Of a stretch of 58,598 nucleotides of DNA, positions 25,808 through 33,536 are shown one piece after another. A model generated the notes under the pieces. It worked only from the letters and a program-made list of their open reading frames with translations. It ran no database searches and had not been told where the DNA came from. The first letter of the stretch is position 1, and each line of letters begins with the position of its first letter. The DNA is from Myxococcales bacterium UBA1238. GTDB lineage: Bacteria > Myxococcota_A > Bradymonadia > UBA7976 > UBA1532. Both the position numbers and the translations under genes were made by a program. The stretch spans positions 746-59,343 of the forward strand of contig DBWM01000032.1 of the NCBI GenBank assembly GCA_002309015.1. Reading direction: 5' to 3'.

Positions 25808-26860
25808 ATGAGTCTCTTGAAATTTACCCCCGCTCTGATTGCTTCTGCTTTGATGATCGCTTGCGGTTCCAACCCTAAGCCTGCGGAATTGCAGGACTTT
25901 GAGGCCAAGCGCGTTGGCGAATATGCACCTAAGATTGCAGAGAATTATCCTGCTCTGCAAAAAGAATTTGACGGCTATTACAAAGAAGCCCTCAAAGCGC
26001 ACGATGATGACAACAAGAACATGACCCTTTATTTCACGGATCTGGCCGACACCACCTTCCGCACCGCCGTTTCGCTGCTGAATCAAAAAGATTTCCAGGC
26101 GCGCAAAGCGAGTGCTGAAGAGCGCACCAATCAGGCGGGCGTCGTTCTGGAAAAGGCCGGTCAGCGCAAGGAATTCGCTTCTTTGAAGGGTCAGGTGGCC
26201 GAGGTTAAGGTCAAGGACGCCGAGCTCGCGATCCTGAAGGCCAAGTCCATCAACGCCGCCGAATATGCGCCCGAGCAGCTGGCTCAGGCGGAAGCCACCT
26301 TTGAAAAGGCCAAGGCCGCTTTTGCCGCCGGCGATACCGCTGAAGCCCAAAAGATCGCCGAAACTGCCATCGCGCAAGCCGACGTCGCCCTGAAGACCGC
26401 TCAGCCTGCTTACGACAAGCAAGCCAAGATCAACGCCGTCGACGCTCAGTACAAGAAGATCATGGCCGATGCCGCCCGCATCCCCAGCGTCACTTCCCGC
26501 ATTGAGCAGCGCGGTTTGTTCATTTCGATGCGCGATCTGTTCCAGGGTCAGAAGACCACCGTTCGCGGTGACAAGATGGTCGCCATCATGGAAATGGCCA
26601 AGATCATCAACAATTACCCGGACTTCAAGATCCTCATCGAAGGTCACACCGACAATAAGGGCAAGGCTGCCAAGTTGATGGAAATCAGCGAAAACCGCGC
26701 CCAGACCGTCGCCAGCACCCTGGGTAAAGAAGGCGTTGCCGTTGCCCGCATTTCGACCGCAGGCAAGGGTGGCACTGAGCCCATCGATGACAACTCCAAG
26801 AAGGCCGGCCGCGAAAAGAATCAGCGCGTCGAAATCATCTTCCTGCGCCCCGCCGACTGA
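25808..26860 (+). CDS. OmpA-family peptidoglycan-associated lipoprotein
   Basis: 350 residues. Lipoprotein signal ending LMIACGS (Cys19). The middle (about 30-220) is a helical, Ala/Lys/Glu-rich region with a DUF4398-like segment (INAAEYAPEQLAQAEATFEK). The C-terminal OmpA/MotB domain (about 235-345) has the peptidoglycan-binding motif ILIEGHTDNKGK and SENRAQTVASTL ... NQRVEIIF. Anchors outer membrane to peptidoglycan. GAGGAG lies 8 bases before the ATG. Codon bias is strong (a 401-residue antisense shadow ORF), suggesting high expression. A pyrimidine-rich run follows the stop. Confidence 0.92.
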   Translation: MSLLKFTPALIASALMIACGSNPKPAELQDFEAKRVGEYAPKIAENYPALQKEFDGYYKEALKAHDDDNKNMTLYFTDLADTTFRTAVSLLNQKDFQARKASAEERTNQAGVVLEKAGQRKEFASLKGQVAEVKVKDAELAILKAKSINAAEYAPEQLAQAEATFEKAKAAFAAGDTAEAQKIAETAIAQADVALKTAQPAYDKQAKINAVDAQYKKIMADAARIPSVTSRIEQRGLFISMRDLFQGQKTTVRGDKMVAIMEMAKIINNYPDFKILIEGHTDNKGKAAKLMEISENRAQTVASTLGKEGVAVARISTAGKGGTEPIDDNSKKAGREKNQRVEIIFLRPAD

Positions 26861-26939
26861 TTTTCCCTCCTCCCCTTCCCTTCACTTCCTTCTTTAAATT
26901 CCCTTAAAAATTGATCACTTATCGCTGTTCATTCCAGAA

Positions 26940-27335
26940 CTAGCGCCGGTGTCCCTGGTTTTCATGTACGAGCTTGTTGATCTTTGAAACGAATTCGTCC
27001 ATGGGCGTGGATTTTTGAAAATAGGCCTTTGCGCCTGCATTGACGCTTTCGAGCCAAACAGCGGTGTCGTTTTTTGCGGTGAAGACGACGAAGGGGATAT
27101 TGCTCGTTTCGGGGCGTTTATGCAGCGCTTTCAGCAACTCAAGCCCGTCCAGAACCGGCATCGAAATATCTGAAATAATAAAATCAGGGATGCGATCCTC
27201 TAACTTGCGCAGCGCGTCCAGCCCATCTTCAGCTGTCGAAACATCATAATCGCATTTTGCAAGCGTACGGCTCAACGTTAAGCGCATTTGCGGATCGCTA
27301 TCGACCACTAAAATCGTTTTTTTTTCGTTGCCCAT
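26940..27335 (-). CDS. single-domain response regulator
   Basis: 131 residues, receiver domain only. Acidic pocket Asp13/Asp15-like (VVDSDPQ), phospho-acceptor Asp56 in FIISDISMPVLDG, switch Thr86 (VVFTAKN) and Lys108 (AYFQKS). No output domain, so CheY/DivK-like: it must act through protein contact or a phosphorelay. No histidine kinase is in the window. GAGAG precedes the ATG. The gene is divergent from the membrane Ser/Thr kinase operon, 129 bases apart. Confidence 0.94.
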   Translation of the reverse strand: MGNEKKTILVVDSDPQMRLTLSRTLAKCDYDVSTAEDGLDALRKLEDRIPDFIISDISMPVLDGLELLKALHKRPETSNIPFVVFTAKNDTAVWLESVNAGAKAYFQKSTPMDEFVSKINKLVHENQGHRR

Positions 27336-27450
27336 TTACAACTCTCGATTCAGCATCTTTTTGAGACAATATATGCTGTAAATTCCGTGAAAGTCATTTG
27401 ATTTCTGCGGTATGTATGCAAATCGCGGTGAAAAAAGCCTCACTGTGGCG

Positions 27451-27456
27451 TATAAT
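27451..27456 (+). promoter_or_regulatory. perfect -10 box eight bases before kinase ATG
   Basis: TATAAT at 27451-27456 with no good -35 at 17 bases. A transcription start 6-8 bases downstream would be at or next to the ATG (27465) or the second in-frame ATG (27468), predicting a leaderless or nearly leaderless mRNA. There is no ribosome site between them. Confidence 0.5.
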
Positions 27457-27464
27457 GTGAATTT

Positions 27465-29468
27465 ATGATGCGCTTGATCGAACATCTCGGACGTTACGAA
27501 ATCGGCCCAGAAATTGGACGCGGCGGAATGTCGATCGTCTATCGCGGTTACGATCCCAGTTTGCGCCGGGATGTAGCTCTCAAAGTATTGCATCCACATC
27601 TGGCGTTGCGCGCTGATTCGCGGGCCCGGTTTTCACGGGAAGCCCAGGCGGTCGCGCGCATGCATCATCCGAATATTGTTGAAGTTTTTGATTTCTCCGC
27701 CCCCGATAGCGAGCAGGCTTACATCGTAACGGAATTGGTGCAGGGGCCCACGCTGCGACAGCTGATTTCGGAGCATCCTCTGCGTTATGCAGAGCTCGCA
27801 GCGCTCATTTTGCTGCCCATCGGACAAGCTTTGGCGCACGCGCATCAAATGGGCATCATCCATCGCGACGTCAAACCCGAAAACATCATGATCCGTGCCG
27901 ATGGATCGCCCGTGCTGATGGATTTTGGCATCGCCCAAATGGTCGATATGGAAAGCCTGACGGCGACCGGCACGATGCTGGGCTCCCCTGCCCACATGGC
28001 CCCCGAGGTGGTAGACGGACAGCCGGTCACGCCCAAATCCGATGTTTTTAGTCTGGCGACGGTCCTTTATTGGCTGGTTTGCGGCACGCTGCCCTTTTCG
28101 GGACAAAACCCGGCGGCGCTGTTTCGGCGCGTTTTGGAATGCCAGTATGATCCCGTGCTGAGGCGCAGGCCACAGGCGGGCAAAAGCATGGCGCGGCTGA
28201 TTGAAAGCTGCCTGACGCGCAATGTGGATGAACGGCCGACCACACCGGATGTGGTGGAACAGCTAAAAAAAATATTACAGGAAGCAGGCCTTTCTTCCGA
28301 AGATGAATTGGCTGTTTTCTTAAAGGATCCGGAACCTTATCAGGATCAGCTGGCCGTTCGTATGGCGCCCGCACTGGCAGGAACCGCCCAACAAGCGTTT
28401 GCAAAACATATGGAAGCGCGCGCTTTGGATTTTATCGATCGTGCGCTCCATTTAGATAAGAATTGTGCCGAAGCGCTCCAACTGCTCAAACAAATCGAAT
28501 GGCATTCGCGCAAATCGACGCTCATCAAGGCTGCAAGCGGGGTGGCTTTGCTGGCTGCTGCGGCAGGAATTGGGGTGGTCCTTTGGCCAAAATCATCCAC
28601 TCAATCAAGAACTTTGTCCAATCCTGCGCCGATCGCGACCGGTATGGAAATCCTTCCTTCGGATCCGGTCGCAAGCTTTCCTGCTTCAACGCTCAATCCT
28701 GAGCCTCTGACGCCCATTTCTGCGGTCTCAGCTGAAAATGAGACTGCTGCTGTCAATGAATCTGCAGCTGTCGATGAATCTGCAGCTGTCGATGCCTCTG
28801 CAGCTGTCGATGAAACTTCAGGAACGCCAACAGAAAACACGGTTCGCAACGATAAATCGCTCCACGTAGAATCCCCTTCGAATGAAAACACCTCATCAAA
28901 ACCGGTCCCCCCAAAGCGTCCTTATAAGGTGACGGATGGCAAAGACGATCCTGCTGCAAGGCGCCCTCGTCCACCAAGGGTGAACGACGATAAACCTGTT
29001 TCAACGCAAGAAATTGAGCCGCTTTTGCTGACCATTCACGGACGTTATAAAGGGGCAGAAGTCTTTTTGGATGGTCAGTCCCAGGGGTATTTGTCGACGA
29101 TCGAGCGCAAAGGCGGATTGCCCATAAAGGCACTGGGCGTGCATCAGATTCGCTTTCAAAATCAAGGCTGTCAGCCCGAAGAATACAGCGTTCAGGTAAA
29201 CGCACAAACGAAGCGTCTGCCTCAGATCGCATTCGAATGTACGCCTTTGCCCGCATCGATACAGATTCTATCAAACCGCAATACGCTCATTCGCGACGAA
29301 GGCAACCAGATCCTGGGTCAAACCAATCAGGTCGTTTCGATCCCGATGGAAGCTTTGGATCGCAAAATGACCTTGACCATTGGGAATCCCAACGAAGATA
29401 TGGGTGTTCAAACCCGCTCGATCACATTAAAAGCGGGTAAAACAGTTGTTGAAAAGGTTAATTTTTGA
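27465..29468 (+). CDS. membrane Ser/Thr kinase with PEGA-like extracytoplasmic domain
   Basis: 667 residues. Kinase domain (about 10-275): GRGGMSIVYRG, VALK (Lys40), HRDVKPEN (133-140), DFGIAQ (153-158), MAPEVV. A helical, TPR-like piece (300-350) leads to one membrane helix (about 354-375). Outside the membrane: a Pro/Ser/Glu linker with four ESAAVD-type repeats (18-bp DNA repeats at about 28745-28810), then a PEGA-like domain (about 520-590, GAEVFLDGQSQGYLST) and a further beta-rich tail. The PEGA part probably binds cell-wall or surface carbohydrate. First gene of a three-gene abutting operon. Confidence 0.93.
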   Translation: MMRLIEHLGRYEIGPEIGRGGMSIVYRGYDPSLRRDVALKVLHPHLALRADSRARFSREAQAVARMHHPNIVEVFDFSAPDSEQAYIVTELVQGPTLRQLISEHPLRYAELAALILLPIGQALAHAHQMGIIHRDVKPENIMIRADGSPVLMDFGIAQMVDMESLTATGTMLGSPAHMAPEVVDGQPVTPKSDVFSLATVLYWLVCGTLPFSGQNPAALFRRVLECQYDPVLRRRPQAGKSMARLIESCLTRNVDERPTTPDVVEQLKKILQEAGLSSEDELAVFLKDPEPYQDQLAVRMAPALAGTAQQAFAKHMEARALDFIDRALHLDKNCAEALQLLKQIEWHSRKSTLIKAASGVALLAAAAGIGVVLWPKSSTQSRTLSNPAPIATGMEILPSDPVASFPASTLNPEPLTPISAVSAENETAAVNESAAVDESAAVDASAAVDETSGTPTENTVRNDKSLHVESPSNENTSSKPVPPKRPYKVTDGKDDPAARRPRPPRVNDDKPVSTQEIEPLLLTIHGRYKGAEVFLDGQSQGYLSTIERKGGLPIKALGVHQIRFQNQGCQPEEYSVQVNAQTKRLPQIAFECTPLPASIQILSNRNTLIRDEGNQILGQTNQVVSIPMEALDRKMTLTIGNPNEDMGVQTRSITLKAGKTVVEKVNF

Positions 29469-30275
29469 GTGTTTCGCCGTCTCTTACTCTCCTTTTTGCT
29501 GTATTCGGGTTTGGCTTCTGCGCAAGTTCAGGAGAACGTGCGTTTTTCTGAAGGCGTCAATGCGTATCTTTATGGTGATTATCCCAATACAATCGCACAG
29601 TTACAGCCTCTCATCGAACCGGATGTGCTCCTGGAGCCAGATGATGCTGTAAAAGCGTATGAATATCTGGGACTCTCTTTTTATTTTTTAGAGGATAAAG
29701 AGCATGCCAAGGAATATTTTTCGCGGCTGATCCGATTGCGCCCGGACTGGGAACTCGATCCGGTTCTGGTCCCGCCCACCGCCATTACGTTTTACAACGA
29801 CATTCACAGCAAGATGGAAGCTGAGCTCAGCCGGCAACGTGAAGCATTGGAGTTGCTCAAGCGCAGGGAAGCCGAACGCCGCATGCGCGCCAACACCCGC
29901 GAAATCATCATCGAAGATCGCAAAAATTCCCTGTTTGTTGCCTGCATGCCTTTTGGTTTAGGGCAGTTTCAAAACGATCAGCCGATGTTGGGCGCACTGT
30001 TCCTGAGCACCGAAATCATTGCGATTGGGCTCTCTATGGGCTTTTTTATGTCGGTTGAAAGCATGCGCCTCAGCAACGGTTTTTACGAACATGAAAAATA
30101 TGAGCGCGCTCAGCAACTTCAGACCGCTCAAATGATTTCGGGCGGCGTTGCAGTGGGATTGATGATCGGCGGCGTGATTCAGGCACTCTACGCTTATCGC
30201 GAAACCAAAGTCTTTCAACGCAAAGTCACCGAACCCAAATACGATTCTCCATCATTGCTTTTTTGGGAGTTTTAA
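29469..30275 (+). CDS. TPR membrane protein between kinase and sigma54 activator
   Basis: 268 residues. Signal peptide (LLLSFLLYSGLASAQ), a short TPR-like helical region (about 25-110), a basic/acidic helix (SRQREALELLKRREAERRM) and two membrane helices (about 158-195 and 220-240). Not recognised; similar layouts occur in envelope-sensing proteins that scaffold partners. Translation starts at GTG 29469, immediately after the kinase TGA, and its TAA abuts the ATG of the sigma54 activator. This strict spacing is the main evidence for a shared pathway. Confidence 0.78.
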   Translation: MFRRLLLSFLLYSGLASAQVQENVRFSEGVNAYLYGDYPNTIAQLQPLIEPDVLLEPDDAVKAYEYLGLSFYFLEDKEHAKEYFSRLIRLRPDWELDPVLVPPTAITFYNDIHSKMEAELSRQREALELLKRREAERRMRANTREIIIEDRKNSLFVACMPFGLGQFQNDQPMLGALFLSTEIIAIGLSMGFFMSVESMRLSNGFYEHEKYERAQQLQTAQMISGGVAVGLMIGGVIQALYAYRETKVFQRKVTEPKYDSPSLLFWEF

Positions 30276-32066
30276 ATGCCCAGCCTTCTTCACATTGCAG
30301 ATGGTCATCTTTATCCCATCATGCGAAAGCTCACTTCTATCGGCTCATGCATCGATAACGATGTCATCCTGAAAGCGCCCGAAGTGGAAGAAACGCATGC
30401 GCATTTACATTTGGAATCCGGTCGTTTTGTGTTGGTGGCGTCGGATCGCAATGCGGTCGTCAAAGTCAACGGGCGTAAGGTTAAAAAGCAGGTTTTAGAG
30501 CATGACGACGAGATCGAGCTGGGGCAAGCCCGACTTCAATTTAAGCTTTGGGATGAACCCGCGCCGATCGTAGAGACCGCACCGATTTTCACGATCGATG
30601 AACTGGCGGCTTACCGCGCATTGGCTGAGTTCAGCGAGCATCTGGCGGAACGCCTCACGGTGGACGAACTGCTCGAAACGCTGATGGATGAAACGATCAA
30701 GCTGACGGGCGCGGACAAAGGCTTTTTATTGCTGCTCGACAACGGAGAATTGCGTGTAAAAACCGCACGTTGCATCAATCAGGAGACAATTTCTGCAACC
30801 CTCGATTCGGTCAGCGACAGCATCATTCACCGCGTGCTCGAACAGCGCGAACCCGTCATCGTTTCGGATGCGCTGACCGATCGCGAATTTCAGCAATCGC
30901 TCTCGGTGGTGCAGCTCAAACTTTGCAGCGTGATGTGCGTGCCCCTGATCTTCAGAGGCGAATTGCTGGGCGCGCTCTATTTGGGCAACAACAACGTGGT
31001 CAACCTATTCAGGCAGCGAAGTCTTGAGATTTTAACGATTTTTGCTTCTCAGGCGGCCCTCCTTCTGCAGCAGGCGATGCAGCGCGCTGCCCTCACTTCC
31101 GACAACGCACGATTACGAAAAGAGCTTGCAGGTCAGAAATTTGGCAATCTGATCGGCAGCTGCGATGCGATCCGCGATGTGTTCCGGCAAATCGAAAAGG
31201 TGGCCTCGACCGATGTGACCGTGCTGGTGCTGGGCGAAACGGGAACGGGCAAAGAACTGATCGCGCGCGAACTCCACCGGCGTTCTCAGCGTGCCGATGG
31301 TCCTTTTGTAGCGCTCAACTGCGGCGCAATTCCCGAAAATTTAATGGAAAGCGCGCTTTTTGGACATCGCAAGGGTGCATTTACGGGCGCCATCGAAAAC
31401 AAGATGGGCTGCTTTCAGGCCGCCGATAAAGGTACGCTGTTCCTCGATGAAATCGGCGAAATGCCGCTGACCCTTCAGGTGAAATTGCTGCGCGCATTGC
31501 AGGAACATACGGTCTTGCGTCTGGGCGATACCAAGCCTCAGCATGTGGATATCCGACTCATCGCAGCGACCAACGCGATCCTCGAAAACGAGATTCAGGC
31601 AGGGCGCTTCAGGGAAGATTTGTATTACCGCATCAATGTCATCCGCATTGAATTGCCCCCCCTGCGCGATCGAGGCGAAGATGTCATTCTGCTCGCACGC
31701 TATTTAATTGACCGATTTTCAAAGGAATACGGACGCCCTGCCCTCCCTCTGACCAACGAAGCGATCATCGCGTTACAAAAGCATTCGTGGCCCGGAAACA
31801 TTCGCGAACTGGAAAACTGCATTAAGAAGGCGCTCATTCTGGCCGATGGCAACGCGATTACGCCGGAGGATCTCGGCTTTTTACCCGAAGTCATTGAAAA
31901 TCGAATTTTGCCATTGGCTGAAGCCAAGGAAGCTTTTCAGCGGCATTACATTGACAAGGTGCTCGCTTTAAATCACGGTAATCGTACCAAAACAGCCAAG
32001 GATTTAGGCGTCGATCCGCGCACAATCTTCAGACATCTTGAAAAATCAAAGGATCCTCAGGGGTGA
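30276..32066 (+). CDS. sigma54-dependent activator with FHA and GAF domains
   Basis: 596 residues. FHA-like domain (about 15-90), GAF domain (about 120-265), AAA+ sigma54-interaction domain (about 290-525: GETGTGKE, GAFTGA at 368-373, LFLDEIGEMP) and a Fis-type HTH (KTAKDLGVDPRTIFRHLEKS). It activates RpoN promoters; the sigma54-type site upstream of comM is one candidate target. In the FHA domain the two usual phospho-Thr contacts are replaced: Arg after Gly23 is Ser24, and the Ser of the SxxH motif is Glu38, while His41 and Asn65-Gly66 remain. Input is therefore likely from the GAF ligand or a non-classical FHA contact. Confidence 0.93.
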   Translation: MPSLLHIADGHLYPIMRKLTSIGSCIDNDVILKAPEVEETHAHLHLESGRFVLVASDRNAVVKVNGRKVKKQVLEHDDEIELGQARLQFKLWDEPAPIVETAPIFTIDELAAYRALAEFSEHLAERLTVDELLETLMDETIKLTGADKGFLLLLDNGELRVKTARCINQETISATLDSVSDSIIHRVLEQREPVIVSDALTDREFQQSLSVVQLKLCSVMCVPLIFRGELLGALYLGNNNVVNLFRQRSLEILTIFASQAALLLQQAMQRAALTSDNARLRKELAGQKFGNLIGSCDAIRDVFRQIEKVASTDVTVLVLGETGTGKELIARELHRRSQRADGPFVALNCGAIPENLMESALFGHRKGAFTGAIENKMGCFQAADKGTLFLDEIGEMPLTLQVKLLRALQEHTVLRLGDTKPQHVDIRLIAATNAILENEIQAGRFREDLYYRINVIRIELPPLRDRGEDVILLARYLIDRFSKEYGRPALPLTNEAIIALQKHSWPGNIRELENCIKKALILADGNAITPEDLGFLPEVIENRILPLAEAKEAFQRHYIDKVLALNHGNRTKTAKDLGVDPRTIFRHLEKSKDPQG

Positions 32067-32070
32067 CAAT

Positions 32071-32091
32071 AAACTTTTTCAGTTTGTTTTT
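32071..32091 (+). terminator. weak intrinsic terminator after the kinase operon
   Basis: AAACT-TTTTC-AGTTT followed by GTTTTT, a few bases after the activator stop. The stem is short and AT-rich, so this is a low-confidence call. Confidence 0.3.
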
Positions 32092-32162
32092 GGGGCTTGC
32101 GCGGTCGGTTTTTCCCCTTAAACTGCTGTGATTGTTTGGTGGGTTTTAAGACCCAACTTTTT

Positions 32163-32206
32163 GTTGCACATTGAGTTGCACATTTTTTGACTTACGTTTT
32201 AACGTA
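32163..32206 (+). promoter_or_regulatory. direct repeats and dyad before collagen-like lipoprotein
   Basis: GTTGCACATT occurs twice, at 32163-32172 and 32175-32184 (12-bp pitch), and TACGTTTTAACGTA (32193-32206) is a perfect 14-bp palindrome that runs into the TAGGAG ribosome site. The arrangement would suit repression of transcription or occlusion of translation initiation. The TTGCAC boxes might serve as a -35, but no convincing -10 was found. Confidence 0.5.
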
Positions 32207-32217
32207 GGAGACTTTCA

Positions 32218-33468
32218 ATGAAACATATGCGCTTTTTCTTGTACGCTTTAGCTTCTTCCGCATTGCTCTTCGCCGGTTGCGATGACGACGACAACGACGA
32301 CAACACGACCGACGGCGGTGCTGCTGGTGCTGGCGGTGCTGCTGGTGCTGCCGGTGCTGCTGGTCAGGGCGGAGCCGGAGCGGGTGGTGCTGCTGGTGCG
32401 GCCGGCGCTGCTGGTGAAGATGGTGGTGCCGGTGAAGACGGCGCTGCTGGTGCGGCCGGCGCTGCTGGTGAAGATGGTGGTGCTGGCGAAGACGGTGGTG
32501 CTGGCTCTGCTGGTGATGACACCAAGGCGATGGGCGATGTGAACGAATACGGCGCTACCACCCGCATCAACAAGCTCACGTTGCCCGAAACCGCTGCCGA
32601 AATGCAGGCCATGAAATGCACCGGCAAGCCTCTGGGCTCCATTTTAACGGCGATCGACGGTATGTTTAAATTCATGCCGGAAGGCGGACTTGACTCTTTT
32701 GTCACTCCCGACGCGAACGGCAAGATTTCGGCCGTCATCCTCGCCTCTCTTCCTGGCTGGGAAAAAGGCAAGACCGGCAATGAGGTTGGCAAGAGCGATT
32801 TCATTTTCTATGTGGGCCAGCAGATCAAAGACGCAGACAACTTCAACATCGATCCGGTTTCCTATACCGATTTTGATGCCACCAAGGCGCCTTTGATCAA
32901 ATTTGCCGACACGAAGCTGACCAGCAAGAAGCTCGAAACCGAAAAAGGACCGTTCACGCTCACGATCCCTGCGTTCGGCACTGCCCTCTCGGCCACCCTG
33001 GATCAGGCACAAGTCAGGGGCGGTATCGAAGTTGGAACCGTCGGTTACGATTTAACGGATGCTGTCGTTTCAGGCTACATCACTACGAAGACGATCAGCG
33101 ATATCCTCACCAAGATCAAGGGCGTCTGCAAATCTGAATCGGTTAAAGAGGACATCAAGAATCTGTGCCAGAAGGCAGCAGGCATTGAGGTTCCGACCTC
33201 CGCAGGAGGCAACGTCTCCGCGCTTGAGGCAGATAATGAGGACATCATCGCTTACGCTCTGAGTGCAGGCGGAATGGTGGGCCTGGAGCTCGACGCTTTT
33301 GTGTCGACCGACGGCCAAACGGTTGACACCGGCTGCACGGCAGATGGTTCCAATGATACCAACAAGTGCAATGCCATCGCGGTCTGCATGGGCGCTGCCG
33401 GTGAAGGCGCTGTCATCGAAGGCGTGGCTGAAAAATCCCAGTTTGATTTGAGCGTGATCAGCAAGTAA
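32218..33468 (+). CDS. collagen-like repeat lipoprotein
   Basis: 416 residues. Lipoprotein signal LFAGC then an Asp/Asn-rich stretch (CDDDDNDDN). Residues about 38-100 are Gly-X-Y-like with GAAGAAG, GEDGGAG and GEDGAAG blocks, the pattern of bacterial collagen-like proteins, although Pro is absent. The remaining ~310 residues are a non-repetitive domain with six or more Cys (CKSESVKEDIKNLC, GCTADGSNDTNKCNAIAVC); not recognised. Probably an outer-surface stalk plus head. TAGGAG precedes ATG 32218. The gene has its own promoter region and a strong terminator. Confidence 0.85.
   Translation: MKHMRFFLYALASSALLFAGCDDDDNDDNTTDGGAAGAGGAAGAAGAAGQGGAGAGGAAGAAGAAGEDGGAGEDGAAGAAGAAGEDGGAGEDGGAGSAGDDTKAMGDVNEYGATTRINKLTLPETAAEMQAMKCTGKPLGSILTAIDGMFKFMPEGGLDSFVTPDANGKISAVILASLPGWEKGKTGNEVGKSDFIFYVGQQIKDADNFNIDPVSYTDFDATKAPLIKFADTKLTSKKLETEKGPFTLTIPAFGTALSATLDQAQVRGGIEVGTVGYDLTDAVVSGYITTKTISDILTKIKGVCKSESVKEDIKNLCQKAAGIEVPTSAGGNVSALEADNEDIIAYALSAGGMVGLELDAFVSTDGQTVDTGCTADGSNDTNKCNAIAVCMGAAGEGAVIEGVAEKSQFDLSVISK
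32395..32502 (+). repeat. two tandem 54-bp repeats in collagen-like region
   Basis: Near-identical units at 32395-32448 and 32449-32502, starting GGTGCGGCCGGCGCTGCTGG and encoding 18 residues each, inside a longer GCTGGTG-rich tract (about 32317-32515). All units are multiples of three, so slippage would change stalk length without a frameshift. Confidence 0.85.
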
Positions 33469-33484
33469 TCCGCTCACTGCGATC

Positions 33485-33521
33485 AAAAAAGGCCAGTCCC
33501 TCAAAGGTGCTGGCCTTTTTT
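33485..33521. terminator. bidirectional intrinsic terminator
   Basis: A6-GGCCAG (33485-33496), 13-base loop, CTGGCC-T6 (33510-33521). It gives a GC stem and U-tract on both strands and sits between the convergent collagen-like lipoprotein and glycosyltransferase genes. Confidence 0.92.
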
Positions 33522-33536
33522 ATTACCCAAATACCG

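Noticed and set aside
25442..26647. 401-residue minus-strand ORF opposite the OmpA lipoprotein
   Set aside because: Leu/Gly-rich shadow of a highly codon-biased gene; crosses two real genes and has no ribosome site or recognisable domain.
32163..32184. TTGCAC-N-TTGCA as a second sigma54 promoter before the collagen-like gene
   Set aside because: The spacing between the two elements is one base too long and the -24 GG is missing.
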